Assembly (NCBI GenBank): GCA_025201345.1
Contig: JAIXMG010000026.1
Coordinates: 372,001-436,000 of the forward strand
DNA from: Thamnidium elegans
Lineage: Eukaryota > Mucoromycota > Mucoromycetes > Mucorales > Mucoraceae
Length of the DNA: 64,000 nucleotides
Reading direction: 5' to 3'
Shown: piece by piece, positions 56,839-64,000 of the stretch
How positions within the stretch are numbered: the first letter of the stretch is position 1
Layout: every line of letters starts with the position of its first letter
Position numbers and translations under genes: made by a program
The notes under the pieces: generated by a model
What the model saw: only the letters and a program-made list of their open reading frames with translations
Told to the model about the DNA's origin: nothing
The model's database searches: none

Positions 56839-58039
56839 CTTGACAAAAAACAAAACTGAAAAGGGTAAAAAGAGATAAACTTAAATAAGAGGGGGTCCCT
56901 TGTGTTCAAAACCGTCACTTTTTTTTTCGCAGTAATTAATTCAGGGCGGTACTAAAACTTCTTTTATCGAAAATTCCATATTTTTCGTTAAATGAATTGA
57001 GAACTCACCCTATGTTCCAAAGCACAATGTAAACTCATGGTTCATATCATATTTTTGTAGGTTATGTAGTTCATGTACGCAAAGAAATGTCTATTCTATT
57101 CTTCCGACGAAGAAAAAAAAGTGGAGCTTTTACCGAGACATTCAAGGCAATAGTTTCAGTTAAGAAATGCCGCTATAAAGGATCCCTATTCGATGGCTTT
57201 ATCTACGTATAAAAAACTTTCAAATGAAAAAAGGCCAACAAAAGCCCTCAACCGTTTAATCGATACAGTGAATGCTAATGAATCTTAGAAAATTGTAACT
57301 TTTTTCTCTTAGTTCTCAAAGGAAAGCTCCTTTGGTTAACAGAATCAATCACGGGAAGGTGGAAGTCTATCTGATTCCAAAAAATGTGAATATCATGTTC
57401 AGCACTCATATTGACCCTAGGTCATGTTGTTAATAGCTCTTAGATACGAGATTGGATAAATTTGAGATTATCTACAGTAGGTGGTGTATCCAAAGTTGAA
57501 CGCTTGGCAGCGGTCATGAGATGTCTGACTTAAAATCTAAAAAATTTAATCCAATAACATTAATTTGGCGGAGAGGCAGCAATTGACGAGGCGTGAACAG
57601 TTTCTTTTCATACCGCATTTTCTATACCTGACAGAGATACTAATTCTGTTTTATGAATGTTAACCTTTGCATTGCTGGCAAGACTGCAACATTGTAGCAT
57701 TACTTGTAAATGAGGCCATTCTTTTGGTGATGTGAAAAATGCCTCTAGATCATCTGCAATACTTGATCGTCATTTTGACTAATGCTGTAAATCGCAAAAA
57801 AATATTTAGGAAAAAACAGGTTATTTCTTGGTACATCACCAGTGCCAATTTAGAGAAATTCCTGGCACACCGCCATATCATAGGGAAGGTCTTTTGGAAT
57901 ATTTAGACATTTAATTATATAAAAGGTACTTGATTGTATATGAGTTCATTGTTAAAAAAAAAAAAAAAAGGAAAAAAAAGGAAAGGAAAAAAAAGGATGG
58001 AATAAACAGGTAATTTTAATCATGATAAAAAGGGTTTAG
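56839..58039. other. Intergenic, no gene seen
   Basis: 1.2 kb of mixed composition, less AT-rich at 57050-57800 than the desert regions, with no frame that I can link to a protein. It may be old repeat DNA. A-run near 57955-57970. Confidence 0.4.
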
Positions 58040-58918
58040 TTAACTATGATAAAATGGAACCAAATTTTTACTAGAATCGTATCGATCACCCCAAAAACCT
58101 CCAGTAGCCAATATCTCTAGCTCTCCAATTCTGATAGAATACTCAAAGTATTCTAAACTAAACCTTTTGTTTCTTCTAATGTATGCAATTGGATTTTTTT
58201 GATAACTCATCTTTGATAACTGGGCGCAATCATTGATAGCTGGATTATTATGAATGAATATACTACAGCTTGTCATGATTAAATATATGTCATCGATTAT
58301 AGAAATACTTTCAATAAATATATTTCCGTATTTTACTGCGAGTCTAGAGGCTTCAGCTTCCGTTAATATATGCCCTTTTATCATTTCAGGGTTCAATGAT
58401 ATTTTGTGACTAAACAAAGTATAATCCGTTAAATGAAAGAGGCGGTTTGTTGAACAAGGCAACTCGTATTTCAACTCGTTTTTTATTTGATACGAGTGTA
58501 ACTTTGCATACTCTAGCTTTAACTGATCTTTATTTCTTTGTACCAGTAATCTGATATTCTCTGGAGTTCCAAAAGTATTAACTTCCGGTAGACAATCACT
58601 GTTGTCATCAATGTGTTTATCATAAAATCCAAATTTAACTTTTTCTTTCATCAAAAAAGCTTCTGTCTCTAACTTTGCTTTATGAGGTAATTGCAAGATA
58701 ATTTCTGACTCTTTTGGTATAAGGGATATCAAATTACTAAGAAAATAATCCAAATAACTACTTCTTTCTGCAACTCTTACGATACGTAGATAACGTGCCA
58801 CCAGATTTAAACCTTGTAAATTTTTAATTTGTTTCAAATATTTTTTTTTTCGAAATCGCGATGGTGTATTTTTTTTTTTTTGAAATGATCTTTCAGGATG
58901 TACATTAGACATGGTCAT
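58040..58918 (-). CDS. Hypothetical protein, single exon, function unknown
   Basis: 292 residues from ATG at 58918 (a second ATG two codons on). The frame is open throughout and the composition is protein-like with few low-complexity stretches. The N terminus is basic (about residues 9-33, many Lys/Arg), which could be a nuclear or nucleic-acid-binding tail. A hydrophobic patch occurs at about 205-225 (IFIESISIIDDIYLIMTSCS). The C terminus contains IGELEILATGGFWGDRYDSS. No motif known to me. It lies next to transposon relics, so it may belong to a repeated or element-carried family. Confidence is in coding potential only. Confidence 0.55.
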   Translation of the reverse strand: MTMSNVHPERSFQKKKNTPSRFRKKKYLKQIKNLQGLNLVARYLRIVRVAERSSYLDYFLSNLISLIPKESEIILQLPHKAKLETEAFLMKEKVKFGFYDKHIDDNSDCLPEVNTFGTPENIRLLVQRNKDQLKLEYAKLHSYQIKNELKYELPCSTNRLFHLTDYTLFSHKISLNPEMIKGHILTEAEASRLAVKYGNIFIESISIIDDIYLIMTSCSIFIHNNPAINDCAQLSKMSYQKNPIAYIRRNKRFSLEYFEYSIRIGELEILATGGFWGDRYDSSKNLVPFYHS

Positions 58919-59016
58919 TTAGACAGACGATCGTTCTAATTGTAGTGTAATGTTATAATAATAGAAAAATTCAATCAGAAATAAAAAAAAAATAAAGAAA
59001 AAGAAGTTTTTTATAA

Positions 59017-59339
59017 TTAAATATCCAAATCAGAAGGGATTCTAACTTTTCTGTGAGATAGATATTTTTTTTCTACAAATTTTTTAACTGTCTGAACTAC
59101 TTCACGACCATCGCTACATTTCCTGTATGCTTCTATGTATTCCATCGATCTTCTAAAATACCGTTTGATATGAGCTAAGTTACCAGCTTTATCGAGAAAT
59201 GCATCTATATTATTTTCTAGTGATTTAAAACTATAATCACATTTCAGTCTAGCTTCACGTTTCGCTCCGCCCCAGTACATCTCAATCCAATTACACTCGC
59301 AGTGGTACTTTGGATAAAGTTCAAAAATGTGGCCAGCAT
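59017..59339 (-). pseudogene. DDE transposase C-terminal relic
   Basis: About 107 codons, minus strand: HIFELYPKYHCECNWIEMYW, GGAKREARLKCDYSFKSLEN, then KRYFRRSMEYIEAYRKC and a KKYLSHRKVRIPSDLDI tail. CNxIExYWG is the third catalytic block (Glu) of a DDE endonuclease family common in fungi. The N-terminal two thirds, with the two Asp blocks, are missing. The frame breaks off at about 59339, where a LINE fragment on the opposite strand begins. Confidence 0.75.
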
Positions 59340-59845
59340 TTTCAACTAGAAACAGACCACACTCTCCCCATACCTGTCCTTGTCCCCACTCATATTCCTA
59401 CTCACTTACATCCAAACAATTCCATTATGAAATCACCAAAACTCTCTGGAAACGCTTCTGGCTGTTCAAAATCAACCTCCAAGCCCGTACCATATGGTTT
59501 CGCATAATCCATAACCGAATTCCACACACTCGCCTACTTCACCATCGCTTCCCAGATCGATTCCCCTCACCACAATGCCATCGTTGCAAATCATCTGAAG
59601 ACTCAACTTTTCACTTCTTCTTTTCCTGCCCTCTCTTATCCTAGACATGGTCTACCTTAAGCCAATACTTTATTTCCTCCCATCTTCCAGACTTTCTCTG
59701 CAATACATATAAGTCTATAAAATACATAACCAATTTTCCACCCAGAGTTCCCGACACAGTCTTTGTTCCACACTTATCGTCCCCCCCCCAACTGATCACC
59801 TGTATCATACAAGCCATCTGGTCCTCCCACTAGACCTTGATATTC
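59339..59845 (+). mobile_element. LINE (non-LTR) retrotransposon fragment, zf-RVT end
   Basis: Plus-strand frame WKRFWLFKINLQARTIWFRI followed by IHNRIPHTRLLHHRFPDRFP and CHRCKSSEDSTFHFFFSCPL. The C-x2-C-x8-H-x4-C pattern is the zinc-binding reverse transcriptase tail (zf-RVT) of LINEs. One in-frame stop (TAG at about 59642) is followed by continuing similarity (ITCIIQAIWSSH) to about 59845. It is a 5'-truncated, inactive piece with no reverse transcriptase domain left. Confidence 0.7.
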
Positions 59846-59889
59846 TTATAAAAAAAGGTTTTTTTTCCTTATAAAACCACTCAGAAACC

Positions 59890-60550
59890 CTTCCTTAATT
59901 CGAGACATAGACGATTGGGAAGAGAATGTGTAAATGACAAGGCGAGTCGTTCGATGGAGGACTGGAATAAGGTGATCTGGTCAGATAAGCCACGATTTGC
60001 CTTGAGACACAACGATGGAGGTGTCAGAGTGATTAGAAAGAAAGGGGAGAGGTATAACAATAAGTTTATACTACCAACCGTTAAGTTTGGTAAAGGTTCA
60101 ATAAAGGTTTGGGGTGTTTTTGGGCTGGAGGTTTGGGCCCTTTAACGGTACTTAAAGGCTCTGTAAGTCAAGACGAATATATCGACTGTTTGAGTCAGGA
60201 TTTCCTACCCTGACTTCATGAACTTACAGAAAAAGAAGGCAAGGATTTGATATTCCGAGAAGACGGCGCCTCGTGTCATACCGAGGGATATGTGAGATGG
60301 TGGAAAGAGAAGGCTGGGATCAGAGGCTTTGACAACTGGCCTGCTCAAAGTCCTGACCTCAACCCATCGAGCATATCTGGCATCTTCTAGGACAGAAAAT
60401 TTCGAAGAGGAGAGTTGAGGCAAGAAACCTGGATGATTTGGAGGTGATAATCAAAGAAGAGTGGAAGTTTGCCAGAAACTTGTTAAAAGTATGCCGGCTA
60501 GATGCCAGGCTGTAAAAAAAGCTCGTGGCTTTAACACGTCATATTAAAGT
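59890..60550 (+). pseudogene. Tc1/mariner-like transposase pseudogene
   Basis: Frame fragments: WNKVIWSDKPRFAL (first Asp block), GVRVIRKKGERYNN, FGKGSIKVWG, then after a frameshift near 60110 GLGPLTVLKGSV..EYIDCL, a TGA stop at 60211-60213, FREDGASCHT (second Asp block) and NWPAQSPDLNP. A second frameshift near 60366 and a third near 60488 follow. The DD(E/D) layout WSDE/F, EDGA..H, SPDLNP is diagnostic of DDE_3 Tc1-like elements. At least three frameshifts and one stop make it dead. The N-terminal helix-turn-helix region is absent or unrecognisable. Confidence 0.8.
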
Positions 60551-60797
60551 CAAATAAAAACTAATAATTATAGTATTCATATGTATGTTGTTAATTGTGT
60601 AAAAGTTCGTGATGTTTGAAGTAATTGTTATTACTTATTATGATATTTTAAAAAAATGACATTAATGACGATGCTAAAAAAGCCGATTTAATAATGCGCG
60701 GAGTTGTATCATTAATATTTATATATTTTAGCTGGAAGCCGTATATAATAGAAAGCACGGTGTTAATTTACATGATAGTTTATTAGTGTTTCGACAA
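60551..60797. other. Intergenic between Tc1-like relic and PRI1
   Basis: AT-rich 3' flank of PRI1; nothing recognised. Confidence 0.4.
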
Positions 60798-62530
60798 TTA
60801 AAATTCCATAGACATTTCAGCAGCATCTAGAATAAAAATATGATAAATATAAAAAAAAAAAAAATAAGCACAAACATAAAAAAAAAAAAGGGAGTAACTT
60901 ACCTCGTTTGCTTTGAATAGTTTCAGATAATAAAGACTTTACGAATTTATCAAAGTATTCAATATATGGTTTAAGAGAAGTCTTTTTATAGTCTGGTAAT
61001 TTAGCGTCAGTGTTTTGTTGTTGATCAAACTCCAAAACCTCTTTCCTTAAAGTATTCAAATTGGGTACATTGATAGGATCGAAATGTTCGCATTCTTCAG
61101 GTTTAATAGGTACGCACACCTTTAAAGTTTTTGGATGTACGCAAAATGGACTCTTTAGTAAATGGTTAATGTTTGTAGATACTTTAACATCAAGACGAGG
61201 ATAACAGTATTGAAACATAATATCTCTTACAAAGAGATCCTTAAATTTCTTCTTTTTGTCTGACTTTTCTTCTTCTTTTAGCAACATATCCCACTTTTCG
61301 TTTGCTGAACATTTATAATTATCTTTCCATTTCTCTGCTAATTTATCTCTCACTGCCGCATCTGGTATAATGTCTACCACTTTATTCCAGTTTTCTTCCT
61401 TATCTAAAATGCCCATCTTTTCTATTAAAAGTGGTTTAAAGTGTTTTTCCACCACTTCAAATGAACGTCTACAAACATATATAAATTTAGTTGTTTTTTT
61501 CTTCTCGTTCCTATTACACGCGATATACTTTACTTGAGCGAGGGATGTAAAAGATAAGGTAATTTCACTTTACGGCTAACATGCGCACCACCTTTAATAA
61601 TATCTAAAAAGCTGATAATAGCCTTTCTACTATCATTATCTAATTTACGAGCTCTTTCATCACACACCCAACAATGCACACCACGACGACCAGAATATAC
61701 CCACATAATATGCTTAAATCCAAAATCCTCTCTCAATGATCGATCCACAATTTTGATGGCTACTGTCATAAATTCCCAACAAAGCAAACAAATATCGCCA
61801 CCTGAACAACACGTACGTACTTCATCATAATCTGTCATATCAATATCAAATACCAATTCCTTTTCCTTGGGTTTAAAAGCTTTTTCGCTCACAGTCTTTT
61901 TATATTTTGGCTAACAATAAAGGTTAAAACACCGTGTAGTTTGTGTGTGTGCGCTGTTACTTACTTGGACAGAATACACAGCACCAATATCCATTTTGAT
62001 GGGTTGTAATCTTTCGATTTCCTTTTTCAATAACTCGGCGTTCTCAAATGATTTAAACCGAATATAAATATCGTTAGGTAAAGTAAAACTGAATTCACGA
62101 TGCGTGAAGTTTTTGGTGGGTGTGATATCGTAGTTGAGCCAATGAAAATAAAGTTTATAAGGAAAGAAGTCGTCATAAAACATTCTATATAAACGGATTT
62201 GGTTATGTTTATCATTGCTAATAAAAAAAAGGTGAATACTTTATGCTCGCTTTTTACTTTTTTTTTTTTTTTTTTCTGCGTGTATCTTACAATGACTCTT
62301 CTGTAGCAATATTCACTTTAGCAAAATCCTCATTCATTTGTTGATCTTCTTGTACTGGCTCTTCATTCATGTGTTGATCTTCTTGTGCTGGTGCAAACTC
62401 TTCTTCATCGCTGAAAAAGTTTTCTAAATCCATCTTTTCCAACTCTTGGTTGGCTTTATAATACTTGCTTAGACCACTTTTATTTTATTTTATAAAAAGT
62501 ATTATTACCTCTTTGTGTTAAACCTTCCAT
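60798..62530 (-). CDS. PRI1: DNA primase small (catalytic) subunit
   Basis: Six exons: 62509-62530, 62291-62453, 61965-62217, 61534-61910, 60903-61468, 60798-60826; 1410 nt, 469 residues. The N-terminal 60 residues are acidic and repetitive ([13 protein letters not shown] and a variant copy), an extension compared with the human subunit. The conserved core begins [17 protein letters not shown]. Catalytic aspartates are seen in [10 protein letters not shown] (about D168 and D170). A Cys cluster follows ([11 protein letters not shown], the zinc site), then [20 protein letters not shown] with the Arg/His nucleotide-binding motif. C-terminal blocks [20 protein letters not shown] and [10 protein letters not shown] match the family. 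Function: RNA primer synthesis with the large subunit and Pol alpha. The 22-nt first exon (MEGLTQR) is inferred; an internal start MDLENFF at 62426 is the alternative. Confidence 0.93.
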
Positions 62531-62719
62531 GATAAAAAAAAAATAATAATAAAGAGAAAGAGAAAATAAAAAAAATTTGACCTGGACGTGTTTTTCATCT
62601 TCCAAGTAACGCGTATCAGTACTCCGCCTTAAAAAAAAAAAAAAAAAAAAAAAAAGGGATATAAAACATGTTTTTGTTTGCTTTTTTCTTCGTGTATATA
62701 TATATAAAAAAAAAAAAGT
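62531..62719. promoter_or_regulatory. Divergent promoter PRI1 / FOL3
   Basis: Only 189 bp separate the two start codons. It contains an AT-rich block, an A-run (62630-62655), a T/C-rich stretch (62678-62690) and TATATATA at about 62696-62705, 15-24 bp before the FOL3 ATG. TATA function is inferred, not shown. It includes ACGCGT at 62610-62615, the MluI cell-cycle box known from yeast DNA synthesis genes. Confidence 0.5.
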
Positions 62720-63970
62720 ATGAATTTCGGATTAGAAAGAATCCATAATTTATTAGAGGCTTTGAATAGACCTGATGAACGTACACAGATAGTTCATGTC
62801 GCAGGAACTAATGGTAAAGGCTCGGTGTGTGCTTATATAGCTTCTGTTTTACGTACTTGTGGATACAGCGTTGGTCGCTTCAATTCGCCTCATTTATTAG
62901 AACCTCGTGACAGCATTAATGTTAATGGACAAGCAGTAAGTCAGCAACTTTATGAAGAAGCCTTTAGCCATGTATCCATGTTAAACAAGACGGGTGCGAT
63001 TGGTGCTTCTTCTTTTGAATGTTTAGTTGGAGCAGCGTTTTATGTTTTTGACAAGGCTAAATTAGATTTTGTAGTATTAGAAGTAGGATTGGGAGGATTA
63101 TTAGATGCTACCAATGCTATTCGTAATCCAGCCATGACAGTTATTACAGCTATTGGTATGGATCACGCACATATTCTCGGTCGTACACTGGAAGAAATTG
63201 CTACAGCCAAAGCAGGTATTATGAAACCTGGCTGTCCAGTTGTGATTGCGCCACAAGATACCAAAACGTTACTAGATACATTAATAGAGCACGCTAAAGG
63301 AACCGGATCACCTTATCAATTAGTCCAACCCTCACAGTTTATTACGCCTGAACTGTGCAAGTTAGATTTTGATCAAGTCCATTACACGTACCCTATCCGA
63401 CTCTGTGGAGACTACCAGCGAATGAATTCCGCAACAGCAGTGACAGCATTAGATTGGTTATACCGATTAAAATTGATAGAGATGACACCTGAGCAATTAG
63501 CTAAAGGTATGCAAGAGACAAGGTGGCCTGGTAGATTAGAATGGATTACAAGTAAAGACAACCCAAAGATACTGTCAAGATATGGTTTAGAGCGTATTTT
63601 AATAGATGGAGCGCATAATCCACCTGCAACTATTGCTTTACGCAATTATATCGATAGTCTCCAACGAAATAGTGTCATTTGGATTATTGCTTCTACGGCT
63701 GGAAAAGATATCCATGGTTTGATGACAAAATTAATCAGACCAAATGATACAGTATATGCTGTCACTTTTACTCAGCCATCTGGTATGTCTTGGATACAAA
63801 GTACAGAACCTTCTGAAATTGCTAAAGAAGCAAGCGTAGCAAAAACAGTGGCTTGTTTAGGCTTGGAGGAAGCATTAAAGACGGCTGCTTCTGTTTGTGG
63901 CGAACATGATCTTGTTGTCTTGTGTGGTTCTCTTTACTTGGTAGCTGATCTTTACCGTATACTGCTTTAA
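62720..63970 (+). CDS. FOL3: Dihydrofolate synthase (folylpolyglutamate synthase family)
   Basis: Single exon, 416 residues. Mur-ligase fold: P-loop GTNGKGS at residues 29-35, the omega loop RFNSPHLLEPRDSINVNG, LEVGLGGLLDATNAI (Mg2+/ATP region), ITAIGMDHAHILGRTLEEIA with AKAGI, and DGAHNPPATIAL at about 296-307. Length and the compact N terminus without transit peptide favour Fol3 (ATP-dependent addition of Glu to dihydropteroate) over mitochondrial Met7/FPGS, which is longer. A folylpolyglutamate synthase role cannot be fully excluded by sequence. Cytosolic, folate pathway. The ATG follows a T- and A-rich leader directly. Confidence 0.93.
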   Translation: MNFGLERIHNLLEALNRPDERTQIVHVAGTNGKGSVCAYIASVLRTCGYSVGRFNSPHLLEPRDSINVNGQAVSQQLYEEAFSHVSMLNKTGAIGASSFECLVGAAFYVFDKAKLDFVVLEVGLGGLLDATNAIRNPAMTVITAIGMDHAHILGRTLEEIATAKAGIMKPGCPVVIAPQDTKTLLDTLIEHAKGTGSPYQLVQPSQFITPELCKLDFDQVHYTYPIRLCGDYQRMNSATAVTALDWLYRLKLIEMTPEQLAKGMQETRWPGRLEWITSKDNPKILSRYGLERILIDGAHNPPATIALRNYIDSLQRNSVIWIIASTAGKDIHGLMTKLIRPNDTVYAVTFTQPSGMSWIQSTEPSEIAKEASVAKTVACLGLEEALKTAASVCGEHDLVVLCGSLYLVADLYRILL

Positions 63971-64000
63971 TAAACTATTATTTATACGTTAATATATAAC

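Overview
This is a eukaryotic, almost certainly fungal, window. It is AT-rich, with short (about 45-150 nt) GT..AG introns, dense T- and A-tracts, and protein families typical of early-diverging moulds. A Ste12 with an added pair of C2H2 fingers, decayed gene families of a kind I recall from Mucoromycota, and piggyBac-like, Tc1-like and LINE relics together suggest a member of Mucoromycota, probably Mucorales. I cannot name the species.

Layout. 0.4-11.5 kb is a gene-dense block: TMA7 (-), a secreted FAD polyamine oxidase (-), STE12 (-), a Cla4-type PAK kinase (+, divergent from STE12) and a three-finger C2H2 factor (-). 11.5-17.6 kb is a gene desert with one candidate orphan exon and a hAT-like terminal sequence. 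17.6-24.3 kb holds CWF19L2 (-), NOSIP (+) and SND1/Tudor-SN (-), all linked to splicing or RNA biology. 24.3-34 kb is an accessory island: a piggyBac C-terminal relic, palindromic 16-mers, an intact three-exon gene of unknown function, a near-perfect 0.7-kb tandem duplication, a mariner-like end, and a decayed gene split by a 565-bp MITE-like element. 36-37.2 kb is a bHLH factor. 37.2-41.9 kb is non-coding and holds an 0.85-kb imperfect palindrome. 41.9-53.1 kb is again dense: GRIP golgin (+), Mam3/CNNM transporter-like protein (+), Nak1/Kic1 GCK kinase (-) and DBP5 RNA helicase (-). 54.9-56.8 kb is an RUS-family mitochondrial protein (-). 58-60.6 kb has one hypothetical gene and a pile of three unrelated transposon relics. 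60.8-64 kb is the primase small subunit PRI1 (-) diverging from dihydrofolate synthase FOL3 (+).

Gene models were rebuilt by hand from splice signals. For every multi-exon gene the exon lengths close in frame and join conserved motifs across the introns, which is the main evidence for the boundaries. Functional links seen: STE12 and a PAK kinase (MAPK/polarity signalling) share one divergent promoter; CWF19L2, NOSIP and SND1 sit in one 6.7-kb block; a second Ste20-family kinase (Nak1) lies further on; PRI1 and FOL3 (replication and nucleotide supply) also share a promoter. No clear multi-gene novel system was found. The strongest unexplained items are the intact orphan gene at 26424-27979, the 0.7-kb tandem repeat with a repeated peptide-coding core, and the long palindrome at about 40.2-41.0 kb.
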